From: Actinomadura_C sp036008685
GTDB taxonomy: Bacteria; Actinomycetota; Actinomycetes; Streptosporangiales; Streptosporangiaceae
Length of the DNA stretch: 49,134 bases
Direction: 5' to 3'
NCBI GenBank assembly: GCA_036008685.1
Contig: DASYNF010000131.1
Location: 1 to 49,134 of the forward strand
The notes beneath the pieces are model-generated. The model was not told where the DNA came from. It ran no database searches and was given only the letters and a program-made list of their open reading frames with translations. A program made the position numbers and the translations under genes. Below, piece after piece: positions 1 to 7,912 of this stretch (position 1 is the stretch's first letter; each line of letters starts with the position of its first letter).

Positions 1-845
1 GGCACCCCGCCGAGCAGGGACACGAGGGCGACCCGGGTGTCGCCTCCGGCCTCGGCCAGCGCCGTCTCACACGTTCGAGCGTCCATGCCGGTGGCCTCGG
101 TGAGGATCCGGACCAGCCGGCCCCGCAGCTTGGAGTTGAGCGCGTTGACGCTGACCATCAGGTTCGAATAGGTGCGGCCCAGCTGGACCATCACGGTGGT
201 GGAGAAGGCGTTGAGCACCAGCTTGGTCGCCGTGCCGGCCTTCATCCGGGTGGAGCCGCTGATCACTTCTGGACCGGTGGACAGGCCGATGTGCACGTCG
301 ACCTCGGAGCCGAAGGGCGTCAGCGGATTGGCACTGATCAGGGCGGTGCGTGCGCCCGCCAGCCGGGCGGCGCGCAGCGCTCCGACGACGTAGGGCGTCC
401 GGCCGCTCGCCGCGATGCCGATCGCGACGTCACCGGGGCGGACCTCGGCCGCGTCACGGGCCCCCAGGCCGGCGTCGTCCTCCACGTTCTCGACGGACTG
501 GGACAGCGCGCCCAGCCCACCCGCGTGGTGTGCGACGACGTCGCCCCAGTCGACCCCGAAGGTCGGCGGCAGCTCGGCGGCGTCGAGGACGGCGAGCCGG
601 CCGGAGGTCCCGGCTCCGAAGTAGTGCACCCGGCCTCCGGCGCGGAGGCTCTCGACGGCCAGGTCCACGACCGTGGCGAGCCGCGGCAGCACTTCGGCCA
701 CGGCGAGCGGCACGCGCTCGTCCTCGGCGTTGATGAGGCGCAGCACGTCCAGGGTGGGGAGAGTGTCCACCTCCATGGTGCGGGGGTTACGCCATTCCGT
801 GGGGATGTCGCATCGATCTTGTGCGATTCGATCCTGCTCGATCAC
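1..845 (-). CDS. murQ: N-acetylmuramic acid 6-phosphate etherase (partial, C-terminus off the left edge)
   Basis: MurQ cleaves the lactyl ether of MurNAc-6-phosphate to give GlcNAc-6-phosphate and D-lactate during cytoplasmic peptidoglycan recycling. The visible protein has the SIS-domain sugar-phosphate signature HYFGAGTSGRLAVLDA, then GIAASGRTPYVVGALR and the motif STRMKAGTATKL. The obvious ATG at 776 is too late: the preceding codons encode TEWRNPRT, which matches the conserved TE-x-RNP entry of the family. I therefore start at the GTG at 845, which overlaps the upstream regulator's TGA as GTGA, a sign of translational coupling. About 281 residues are visible and the family is near 300, so little is missing. 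It should be co-transcribed with the RpiR gene. Function is secure; the start is a reasoned inference. Confidence 0.93.
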   Translation of the reverse strand, partial: MIEQDRIAQDRCDIPTEWRNPRTMEVDTLPTLDVLRLINAEDERVPLAVAEVLPRLATVVDLAVESLRAGGRVHYFGAGTSGRLAVLDAAELPPTFGVDWGDVVAHHAGGLGALSQSVENVEDDAGLGARDAAEVRPGDVAIGIAASGRTPYVVGALRAARLAGARTALISANPLTPFGSEVDVHIGLSTGPEVISGSTRMKAGTATKLVLNAFSTTVMVQLGRTYSNLMVSVNALNSKLRGRLVRILTEATGMDARTCETALAEAGGDTRVALVSLLGGV

Positions 846-1777
846 CGACGCCTCCGGTCAGTCCGTACCGTACGGCCGCGAACCGCCTCGTAGGTCGCCT
901 CCAGCGCACTGCGGGTCGGATCGAAGGTCCGCTGCGCCACCCCGACGAACACGCAGTCGATGACCGTCAGTTGGGCGAGTCTGCTGGCGGTGGCACCGGA
1001 CCGGAACGTCGTCTCGCGCGCCGCCGTGGTGAGCACGAGGTCGGAGACCTCCGAGATGGCCGACCTGGGGAAGTTGGTCAGTGCCACCGTGGTGACGCCC
1101 CGGCGCTTGGCGACCGCCAGCGCGTCGATGGTGTCGACCGTGGAACCGGTGTGCGAGATGCCCACGGCAACGTCTCCGGGTTCGAGGACGGCGGCGCTCG
1201 TCAGCATGATGTGCGCGTCGGACCAGGCGTGGGAGATCCGGCCGATGCGGTGCAGTTTCTGCTGGAAGTCCATGGCGACGAAGGCGCTCGCGCCGACCCC
1301 GTAGATGTCCACGCGCCGTGCCTGTGCGACGGCGTCGACGACGCGTTCGAGGTCCTTGATGTCGAGCTGTGCGGCCGTCTCCTCGACCGCCCGGGCGTCG
1401 GCGAAGGTCACCTTCTCGACGATCTGCTCGAGGCTGTCCTCGGGGCTGATGTCACTGCCGACGGTCCTGCCGCCGGTGGTGATCTGGGCCCGTCCCGCCT
1501 CGGTGGCCAGGGTGAGCCGCAGTTCGGGATAGCCGGCGAATCCGATCGCCCGGCAGAATCTGATGACGGTGGTCTCGGAGGTCCCACAGGTGTGGGCCAG
1601 TTCGGTGATGGTGGAGTTGGCGACCGCCTCCGGGTCGTCGATCACACGTTGCGCCACACGGCGCTCCGCGGGGGGCAGCGAGGGCAGCAGTGACCGCACC
1701 CGCACGACCGTGCTGAGGGGTGGAGTGCCGCGGGGGGACGTCCTGGGGGCGTCCCCATCGAACGCGGTGGTGGACAT
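842..1777 (-). CDS. RpiR-family (MurR-like) transcriptional regulator
   Basis: About 311 residues. An N-terminal RpiR helix-turn-helix is recognisable from LPPAERRVAQRVIDDP through TSETTVIRFCRAIGFAGYPE. A C-terminal SIS sugar-phosphate-binding domain follows, with VDIYGVGASAFVAMDFQQKL and GDVAVGISHTGSTVDTIDAL. In the family the SIS domain senses a phosphosugar such as MurNAc-6-P or GlcNAc-6-P. I choose the ATG at 1777 because GAGGGA precedes it and a candidate operator lies just upstream at 1820-1836. An ATG at 1864 would place that palindrome inside the coding region. It overlaps murQ by four bases, and the kinase gene is divergent. The likely role is control of murein amino-sugar recycling. 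Ligand and polarity are not visible in the sequence. Confidence 0.88.
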   Translation of the reverse strand: MSTTAFDGDAPRTSPRGTPPLSTVVRVRSLLPSLPPAERRVAQRVIDDPEAVANSTITELAHTCGTSETTVIRFCRAIGFAGYPELRLTLATEAGRAQITTGGRTVGSDISPEDSLEQIVEKVTFADARAVEETAAQLDIKDLERVVDAVAQARRVDIYGVGASAFVAMDFQQKLHRIGRISHAWSDAHIMLTSAAVLEPGDVAVGISHTGSTVDTIDALAVAKRRGVTTVALTNFPRSAISEVSDLVLTTAARETTFRSGATASRLAQLTVIDCVFVGVAQRTFDPTRSALEATYEAVRGRTVRTDRRRR

Positions 1778-1819
1778 CCCGTCCCTCGGTTCCCCGTCCC
1801 CCGGCTCCTGTCCGACAGG

Positions 1820-1836
1820 TTTCCTCATGCAGGAAA
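1820..1836. promoter_or_regulatory. Candidate RpiR/MurR operator between divergent genes
   Basis: A perfect inverted repeat, TTTCCT-CATGC-AGGAAA, is followed at once by an overlapping smaller palindrome GAAA-G-TTTC (to about 1841). It lies 43 bases upstream of the regulator start and about 54 upstream of the divergent kinase start, where one site could control both promoters. RpiR regulators of amino-sugar genes often bind A/T-rich arms of this kind. Binding is inferred, not shown. Confidence 0.55.
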
Positions 1837-1889
1837 GTTTCTTACGGCGTACATATCGTGTCAATCTCGAAAGGGTCTACGGTCTCGAT

Positions 1890-2993
1890 GTGTTGACCCA
1901 TTTGGCCGGCCCCTTCGTGGTCGGCATAGACGCGGGTGGCACAAGTACCCGCTGTGCCGTAATGACATTGGGTGGTGCCCTCGCCGGAGCCGGTTCCGGG
2001 CCGGGTGCCAACCCCAACTCCGGGGGCGACACCGCGGGTGCGCTCACCACGGCGCTGAGCGCCGCGGTGGGCGACCTGGATCGTTCCCTCATCCTCAACG
2101 GCGTCTTCGGCATCGCCGGAGCCGGAGCCGCCGGCCGTCCCGCCGCGATAGCCGCCGCACGGCGCGCATGGTGCGCCGTCGGACTGCGGGGATCGCCGGC
2201 CGTCGTCACCGATATCGCCGTGGCCTTCGCCGCGGGCTCACCCGCCTCGGAGGGGATCGTGGTGTTCTCCGGGACCGGTGCGGGGGCCGCCGCCATCAGT
2301 GACGGCGCCATCAAGCGCCGTGCCGACGGCTACGGCTGGCTCGTCGGCGACGAGGGCTCGGCGGTCTGGCTGGGCAGGGAGGCGGTCCGGGCCGTGCTCG
2401 CCGCCTATGACGGCCGGGGCTCGCCGACCCTGCTCACCGAGTCCGTCCCGCGGGCCCTGCTCGGCACCGCGAAGCTGACCTCGCTCGGCGTCCCGGTCGC
2501 CCGCTCCGCGCGGTACGGCCATGGGTTCCGCGCCGCACGGGAGCCGAGCCGGGCCATGGCGCTGACCTCCGTCCGCGGTGGTGCGGCCCAGTCGCCCCAG
2601 CCGGCTCCGGCCGCCACCCTGCAGCGTCCGGCCGCTTCGGGCGGCGTCGCGCTCACGCAGGCGATCATCAAGGAGGTGTACGGGCGGCCCCCGGCGGCGC
2701 TGGGGCGGCTCGGCCCCGTGGTCTGTGCGGCCGCGACGGCCGGAGATCCGGTGGCCCGCCGCATCGCCGACCAGGCGGCCGAATGGCTTCTCATGGACGT
2801 GGACGCCGTCCGACCGGCCATCCACGCCCTCTGCCCGCCGGTCGTCATGGCGGGATCGGTGCTCAGCAGCGGTCCCGTCGGGGAGGCCGTGTCCGAGGGA
2901 CTGCGCGAGCGTTTCGCCGTGGAACCCACAAGGGCCGGCGACGGCGCTGTGGGGGCCGCGGGACTGGCGCTGCGCCGCCTCGGCATCCGCTGA
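1890..2993 (+). CDS. BadF/BadG-type N-acetylhexosamine kinase (GlcNAc/MurNAc kinase-like)
   Basis: A kinase of the ASKHA fold. The phosphate-1 loop is VVGIDAGGTSTRCAV near the N-terminus, the phosphate-2 region is IVVFSGTGAGAAA, and the family hallmark GWLVGDEGSAVWLGREAVRA lies in the middle. It probably phosphorylates GlcNAc or MurNAc to feed MurQ and the amino-sugar pathway, which its position opposite an RpiR-murQ pair supports. No ATG fits; GTG at 1890 is the likeliest start, with AAAGGG some 14 bases upstream, and TTG 1893 is possible. An unusual Ala/Pro/Arg-rich stretch of about 60 residues sits between PRALLGTAK and ALTQAIIKEVYGRPP and makes the protein (about 367 aa) longer than usual for the family. 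Substrate choice is not determinable here. Confidence 0.82.
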   Translation: MLTHLAGPFVVGIDAGGTSTRCAVMTLGGALAGAGSGPGANPNSGGDTAGALTTALSAAVGDLDRSLILNGVFGIAGAGAAGRPAAIAAARRAWCAVGLRGSPAVVTDIAVAFAAGSPASEGIVVFSGTGAGAAAISDGAIKRRADGYGWLVGDEGSAVWLGREAVRAVLAAYDGRGSPTLLTESVPRALLGTAKLTSLGVPVARSARYGHGFRAAREPSRAMALTSVRGGAAQSPQPAPAATLQRPAASGGVALTQAIIKEVYGRPPAALGRLGPVVCAAATAGDPVARRIADQAAEWLLMDVDAVRPAIHALCPPVVMAGSVLSSGPVGEAVSEGLRERFAVEPTRAGDGAVGAAGLALRRLGIR

Positions 2994-3206
2994 CCCGGGC
3001 CCCGCTGATCCGGCCCCGTCCCGTGCCCTCGCGGCCCTCCCGCACATGCCCCTGGACCGATGATGGCCCGAGGGGTCCTCCGGCGACACCGGGAGTGGCC
3101 GAGGGGGGGCGTGCGAGCGCCCGGGCTCCGTAGCTGGCAGACTTCAACCGATCGTCGTCCGGCCGGTTCGGCCGGACGGCCCGCCACTCCTCATCCTCGA
3201 GAAGGC

Positions 3207-3716
3207 ATGCGCGTTTATCTGCCGTCCACGCTTCCCGCACTGGCCCGCGTCCTCGCCGCCGGTGAGATCACGCCCGCGCCGCTTTCGGCCTACGCCGTCA
3301 CACCGGCGCTGCGCGAGTGGTACGCGGACGCCGATCAGGAGGAACTCGAGTACGCGGCCTTGACGGCGGCCGCCCGGGAGTCCCTCAGGCTGCTGGCCGG
3401 CGACCCCGGCGCGCCACCGCGCCGGGTCGTACTGGCCGTGGAGCTCCCGGATCAGGCCGTCGGCCACGAACCCGGCGACGCCGCCCTCACCGATGAGGAA
3501 CAGCGGGCCGCCGTACGCCTCACCGGACCCGTCCCACTCAAGAGGATCGTGTCCGGGCACGTCGACGACCCCGATGCGGCGGGCGACATCCGAGAGGCCG
3601 CCACGGCCCTGCCCGCCGCCGAGGCCGGTGACGACGACGCCAGGTTCACGGTCGACGGCGCCGAGGGCCACGAACTCATGTGGTATGCCTCCCAGGAGCT
3701 CCGCGACCTGACCTGA
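3207..3716 (+). CDS. Conserved actinobacterial protein, DUF6912-like
   Basis: A 169-residue cytoplasmic protein beginning MRVYLPSTLPALARVL, followed by PAPLSAYAVTPALREWYADADQ. I recall this opening from a conserved actinobacterial family named DUF6912; no function is known to me. There is no signal peptide, membrane segment or catalytic motif. The C-terminal half is acidic (AGDDDARFTVDGAEGHELMW). Start ATG 3207 sits just after AGAAGG, a close ribosome binding site, and gives the family-like N-terminus. It is convergent with the gene ending at 3730, only 13 bases away. Confidence 0.75.
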   Translation: MRVYLPSTLPALARVLAAGEITPAPLSAYAVTPALREWYADADQEELEYAALTAAARESLRLLAGDPGAPPRRVVLAVELPDQAVGHEPGDAALTDEEQRAAVRLTGPVPLKRIVSGHVDDPDAAGDIREAATALPAAEAGDDDARFTVDGAEGHELMWYASQELRDLT

Positions 3717-3729
3717 GAGCTCCACGGCT

Positions 3730-4527
3730 CTAGGGGACGGCTTTGTCATAGATCCCGACCGCCCACTCGCCCGGGCGGGTGCCGACCTGAGCGGCGAACC
3801 GTTCGAGCCCCTGATCGCCGTCCAGCAGATCGTCCATGCAGACGGGCGTTCGAGGGCGCTCGGGATCAGGCCGGCCGCAGCTGCCGGCCGTGTTCCCCGC
3901 TCTGGGCTCGACGATGGGGGCGTCCGAGGGGAACACCCATACCTCGATGGTCTGCGGCCGGCCGACCCAGCCGGGGCCCGCGGACTGGTCGTCGTACTGT
4001 GCCGCGCCCTCGTTGCCGCAGCGTCCGAAGGATCCTGCGGTCCCGCCGTTCTTCCCGGTCTCCCGCGTGACGACCCAGGCGCGTGGATCGGCGCAGCGGA
4101 CGACCTGCATGGTGTAGACGCTCTGCGGGGTGTAGGTGACCCGTACCCGCTTACCCATCACCGAGTGCGTCTCAGAATGAACGAGCGGGAAACGGCCCCG
4201 TGGGATCGGTAGGGAGGAGTCGAGGGCCGGAGGCAGTTTCGGCTCCGAGGTCGCCGAGCCGGCGAGCGCGTTGGGCCCCGCGAGCGGATCGGCCGGGGAG
4301 GAGCCGGTCCGGCCGGCCGCAAGGGGCAGTGCCGCGGCGGCGAGGGCCACACAGGTCCCCGTGACGACCGCGCCGGCGATCCTGCGCCGGAGCCGCATCC
4401 TGCGGCCCAGCCGGGCCACGTCCTCGTGGCTCACCTCGCGGACCGGGTGCGCCCTGCCGTGTTCGGACAGTACGGTCCGCAGATCGTCTTCACTGTGGCC
4501 CATGCCGTGGTCCCTCTTGCCGTCCAT
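3730..4527 (-). CDS. Membrane protein encoded with a SigE-type sigma factor (putative anti-sigma or regulatory partner)
   Basis: 265 residues. A hydrophilic cytoplasmic N-terminus (SEDDLRTVLSEHGRAHPVREVSHEDVARLGRRMRLRRR) is followed by one membrane segment near residues 52-72 (IAGAVVTGTCVALAAAALPL). A large extracytoplasmic domain carries several cysteines. The start ATG 4527 is two bases past the sigma factor stop and has GAAGGAG ten bases upstream, so the two genes form an operon. That layout is typical of sigma/anti-sigma pairs, but I do not see the HxxxCxxC zinc anti-sigma motif. The anti-sigma role therefore rests on context alone. Confidence 0.7.
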   Translation of the reverse strand: MDGKRDHGMGHSEDDLRTVLSEHGRAHPVREVSHEDVARLGRRMRLRRRIAGAVVTGTCVALAAAALPLAAGRTGSSPADPLAGPNALAGSATSEPKLPPALDSSLPIPRGRFPLVHSETHSVMGKRVRVTYTPQSVYTMQVVRCADPRAWVVTRETGKNGGTAGSFGRCGNEGAAQYDDQSAGPGWVGRPQTIEVWVFPSDAPIVEPRAGNTAGSCGRPDPERPRTPVCMDDLLDGDQGLERFAAQVGTRPGEWAVGIYDKAVP

Positions 4528-4529
4528 CG

Positions 4530-5057
4530 TCACTTCACTCCTTCGCCATTGAGAACCATTTCGCCGCCCAGGGCCATGGAGCGGACGTCGATGTCGACGC
4601 GCAGCCTCGACAGGGCCCGGTTCGACTGCGTCTTGGCGGTCCCGGTCGAACAGCCGAGGACGTCGGCCACCTGCTGGAAGGTGAGCCCCTCGTAGTAGCG
4701 CAGGACGACCACCGCCCGCTGACGGTGCGACAGCCGGCCGATCGCGGCCCACAGCACGGCGCGGTCGTCGGCCCCGCCGGTGAAGTCCGTGCCGTCGTCC
4801 CGCTCCGGAGGCTCGGCCGTCGGCACCTCACCGCGCCAGCGTCGCCGCCATCCGCCCGCGTGGGTGTTCACGATCACCCGGTAGACGTAGGGGTCGGGGT
4901 CGCCGTCGATCCGCCGCCACGCCGCCCACGCCTTCGCCAGCGCGGTCTGGACCAGGTCCTCGGCGCGCCCCCAGTCCCGGGTGAGCAGATAGGCCATCCG
5001 TTGCAGCCCGGCGGATCGGGCCGCCACATAGTCCGCGAACTCCGGTCGCTCTCCCAC
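4530..5057 (-). CDS. SigE-family ECF RNA polymerase sigma factor
   Basis: 175 residues with a sigma-2 region (RDWGRAEDLVQTALAKAWAAW) and a sigma-4 helix-turn-helix (LSHRQRAVVVLRYYEGLTF, then QQVADVLGCSTGTAKTQSNR). The short form beginning EFADYVAARSAGLQRMAYLL is typical of the actinobacterial SigE family. It starts at GTG 5057 with GGAAGGAC just upstream. It is followed almost without gap by the membrane protein gene. It would direct RNA polymerase to an unknown regulon. No target promoter motif could be assigned from this window. Confidence 0.9.
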   Translation of the reverse strand: MGERPEFADYVAARSAGLQRMAYLLTRDWGRAEDLVQTALAKAWAAWRRIDGDPDPYVYRVIVNTHAGGWRRRWRGEVPTAEPPERDDGTDFTGGADDRAVLWAAIGRLSHRQRAVVVLRYYEGLTFQQVADVLGCSTGTAKTQSNRALSRLRVDIDVRSMALGGEMVLNGEGVK

Positions 5058-5322
5058 GCCTGTCCTTCCGTCGAGTTGCTCCAGCCGTCTCTACGGCCTG
5101 GAGGGCCGGTTCGGTCGACAGCGGCACGGCTCTTTTCCGCTTTTCGCCGCGATTCCCGGACCCGAGGGGCCGCGACCAGGGCCGATCGCGGTCCGGCCGA
5201 GGTACGGCCGGAGGTACGGTCGAAGGTCGTCGACGCCTGTCGTGGCGGATTCGCTGGCCGCCGGACGACGTGCGACGATGCGTTCATATCGACATCGTTG
5301 TCGGAATTGGGGAGCAGGGCTG

Positions 5323-6951
5323 ATGGACGCCGTCACCAACGTGCCGTCACCGGAGAACGAGCCGGTCAAGACCTACGCGCCTGGTAGCCAGGAGCGCACC
5401 ACGCTAGAGGCCAAGATCAAGGAGCTCGGTGACGAGCAGATCGACCTGACCATGACGATCGGCGGACGGCAACGACTCGGCGGCGGCTCCCCGACCGACG
5501 TGGTCCAGCCGCACGACCATGGCAAGGTCCTCGGCCGGCTGCACAACGCCACCGACGACGACGTCCGCGCCGCCATCGACGCCGCCCGCGAGGCCGCCCC
5601 CGCGTGGCGGGCACTGTCGTTCGACGACCGGGCCGCGATCTTCCTGAAGGCCGCCGAACTGCTGTCGGGGCCCTGGCGTGCCACCCTCAACGCCGCCACC
5701 ATGCTCGGGCAGTCCAAGTCGGTGCAGCAGGCCGAGATCGACGCCGCGTGCGAGCTGATCGACTTCTGGAGGTTCAACGTCGGCTTCGCCCGGCAACTCC
5801 AGGCCCTGCAGCCGCAGTCGTCCCCGGGCGTGTGGAACCGGATGGACTATCGCCCGCTGGAGGGTTTCGTCCTCGCGATCACGCCGTTCAACTTCACGGC
5901 GATCGCCGCGAACCTGCCCACCGCGGTGGCCCTCATGGGCAACGTGGTGATCTGGAAGCCCTCGCCCACCCAGCAGTTCGCCGCGCACTTCACCATGCGC
6001 CTGCTCGAGGAGGCCGGCCTTCCTCCGGGTGTGATCAACCTGGTGACCGGGGACGGCCAGGCCGTGTCCAACGTGGCGCTGCGCCACCCCGAGCTCGCGG
6101 GTGTCCACTTCACCGGCAGCACCGCCACGTTCCAGCACCTGTGGCGGACCGTGGGCGAGAACATCGCCGGATACAGGTCCTACCCTCGGCTCGTCGGTGA
6201 GACGGGCGGCAAGGACTTCATCGTGGCCCACCCGTCCGCGGACCCCGGTGTGCTGTCCACGGCGCTGATCCGTGGCGCATACGAGTACCAGGGGCAGAAA
6301 TGCTCGGCGGCCTCACGGGCCTATCTCCCGCGCTCCCTCTGGAACGGCATGCGCGACGAGTTCTGCTCCACGGTCGAGTCGGTGACCATGGGCAACGTGG
6401 CCGAGGACCTCTCCGTGTTCATGGGTGCGGTCATCGACGAACGGGCGTTCGCCAAGCACCGCGGCGCCCTGGAGCGGGCGCGCGCCACCGACGGCGTCAA
6501 CGTGCTGGTCGGCGGGGGAACCGACGACAGCGAGGGCTACTTCGTCCAGCCGACCGTGCTCGAGTCGTCCGACCCGTCCAACGAGATCTTCACGACGGAG
6601 TATTTCGGCCCGATCCTCGGTGTGCACGTCTACGAGGACCGTGACTACGACGCCATGCTCCGTCAGATGGAGAGCGCCGCGCCGTACGGCCTGACCGGCT
6701 CGATCATCGCGCGGGACCGGGCCGCCATCGCCGCGGCCGGTGAGGCACTGAGGTTCGCCGCCGGCAACTTCTACATCAACGACAAGCCCACCGGCGCCGT
6801 CGTGGGGCAGCAGCCGTTCGGCGGTTCCCGTGCGAGCGGGACCAACGACAAGGCCGGCTCGATGCTCAACCTCACCCGCTGGGTCAACACCCGCGCGATC
6901 AAGGAGACGTTCGTCCCGGCGACCGATCACCGCTATCCGCACATGGGCTGA
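5323..6951 (+). CDS. pruA: L-glutamate gamma-semialdehyde (1-pyrroline-5-carboxylate) dehydrogenase
   Basis: Oxidises P5C/glutamate semialdehyde to glutamate with NAD+, the second step of proline catabolism. At 542 residues it has the length of the stand-alone monofunctional enzyme. The aldehyde dehydrogenase catalytic residues are present: Glu293 in LVGETGGKD and Cys327 in YQGQKCSAASRAY. ITPFNFTAIAANLP and the C-terminal QQPFGGSRASGTNDKAG are diagnostic for PruA. The start ATG 5323 is preceded by GGGGAG. No proline dehydrogenase is adjacent, so PutA function must be elsewhere. An imperfect palindrome (ACGATG at 5275 and CATCGT at 5293) upstream might be a regulatory site. The glutamate formed could be used by the dehydrogenase at 11271-16136. 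Confidence 0.96.
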   Translation: MDAVTNVPSPENEPVKTYAPGSQERTTLEAKIKELGDEQIDLTMTIGGRQRLGGGSPTDVVQPHDHGKVLGRLHNATDDDVRAAIDAAREAAPAWRALSFDDRAAIFLKAAELLSGPWRATLNAATMLGQSKSVQQAEIDAACELIDFWRFNVGFARQLQALQPQSSPGVWNRMDYRPLEGFVLAITPFNFTAIAANLPTAVALMGNVVIWKPSPTQQFAAHFTMRLLEEAGLPPGVINLVTGDGQAVSNVALRHPELAGVHFTGSTATFQHLWRTVGENIAGYRSYPRLVGETGGKDFIVAHPSADPGVLSTALIRGAYEYQGQKCSAASRAYLPRSLWNGMRDEFCSTVESVTMGNVAEDLSVFMGAVIDERAFAKHRGALERARATDGVNVLVGGGTDDSEGYFVQPTVLESSDPSNEIFTTEYFGPILGVHVYEDRDYDAMLRQMESAAPYGLTGSIIARDRAAIAAAGEALRFAAGNFYINDKPTGAVVGQQPFGGSRASGTNDKAGSMLNLTRWVNTRAIKETFVPATDHRYPHMG

Positions 6952-6964
6952 ACTCGGGTTTCAC

Positions 6965-7022
6965 CCGCCCGGGCCGCCGCGTGCGTGACCGGCCGAACAC
7001 GCACGCGGGTTCCCCCGGGCGG
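6965..7022 (+). terminator. Stem-loop terminator after pruA
   Basis: The outer arms CCGCCCGGG (6965-6973) and CCCGGGCGG (7014-7022) pair perfectly, with an inner stem CGCGTGCGT/ACGCACGCG. There is no T-run, as is common in high-GC actinomycetes. It lies 13 bases past the pruA stop. Confidence 0.6.
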
Positions 7023-7102
7023 TTGCCAGGACCACATGCCAGGGCCGACGATGGGAACACCCCCGCACCGCGACACCGGTGCCTTCATGCATGGGAACTG
7101 GT

Positions 7103-7834
7103 ATGTCGACGATTCACCGTCTGGTGCTGTGGAACATCGACCACACACTGGTCGACGTCGGAAGGGTGACCAGGGAGGCCTACGCCGACGCGTTCCGCAG
7201 AGTGACGGGACGCCCCCTGGTCACCCTGGCTCCGACCGCGGGCCGTACCGAATCGGAGATCATCTTCGAGACGCTGGCGTTCAACGACGTCGTCACCGAC
7301 GACGACCACCTGCCGGCCTTCATGGCGGCACTGCGGGAGTCCTTCGCGGCGCGCCGCAAGCAGGTCCGGTCCCACGGCAGGGTCCTGCCCGGCGTGCGCG
7401 AGGCGCTCACGGCGGTCGGCGGGCTCCCCGGAGTCGTGCAGTCCGTTCTCACCGGCTCGATCCGGCCCAACGCGGTCCTGAAGCTGACCGAACTGGGCCT
7501 GGACAGGTACATCGACTTCGAGGTCGGCGGCTACGGCTCCGAGAGCTACCCCAAAGGCGCACTCATCGGGGTGGCCCGGAGCCGCACCGCCGAGAAGTAC
7601 GTGGAGAAGCGGTTCGGCCTGCCGATCGGGCAGCCCGCCGCGGTCTTCATCGGCGACTCGCCCCGGGACGTGCAGGCCGCCAGGATCGCTCGTACGAAGG
7701 TGATCGGGGTCGCCACCGGGACCGCGAACGAGGCCGCGCTCCGCTCGGCCGGCGCCGACGTCGTGCTGCCCACCCTCGCCCACACCCAGTTCGTGGTGCG
7801 CACGATCGAAGAGCTGCTGGCGGCTCCCGCCTGA
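7103..7834 (+). CDS. HAD-superfamily protein with Asn replacing the nucleophilic Asp
   Basis: 243 residues with the HAD fold in order: motif I LVLWNIDHTLVDVG (residues 7-20), a cap domain, motif II near SVLTGSIRPNAVLKL, and motif IV FIGDSPRDVQAARIA. In catalytic HAD enzymes motif I is DxDx(T/V), and the first Asp forms the phospho-aspartyl intermediate. Here the codon is AAC, giving Asn11, while Asp13 and the rest remain. The protein may bind a phosphorylated ligand without hydrolysing it, or use different chemistry. The ATG 7103 start avoids a non-conserved extension; its ribosome binding site is weak. The neighbours (pruA, acetoacetyl-CoA synthetase) do not fix its role. Confidence 0.85.
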   Translation: MSTIHRLVLWNIDHTLVDVGRVTREAYADAFRRVTGRPLVTLAPTAGRTESEIIFETLAFNDVVTDDDHLPAFMAALRESFAARRKQVRSHGRVLPGVREALTAVGGLPGVVQSVLTGSIRPNAVLKLTELGLDRYIDFEVGGYGSESYPKGALIGVARSRTAEKYVEKRFGLPIGQPAAVFIGDSPRDVQAARIARTKVIGVATGTANEAALRSAGADVVLPTLAHTQFVVRTIEELLAAPA

Positions 7835-7912
7835 CCATTGCGTCATCGGGCTCGGACCCCGATGCTGGGAACGCCGCAGTGGGGGCAGGAGACGACATGG
7901 GGAGCAGACGCT

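Noticed and set aside
3060..3206. Extended start for the DUF6912-like gene
   Set aside because: The upstream residues are basic low-complexity sequence; MRVYLP is the typical N-terminus of the family as I recall it.
5247..5322. N-terminally extended PruA starting near 5242
   Set aside because: The extension is not PruA-like and the ATG at 5323 has a good ribosome binding site.
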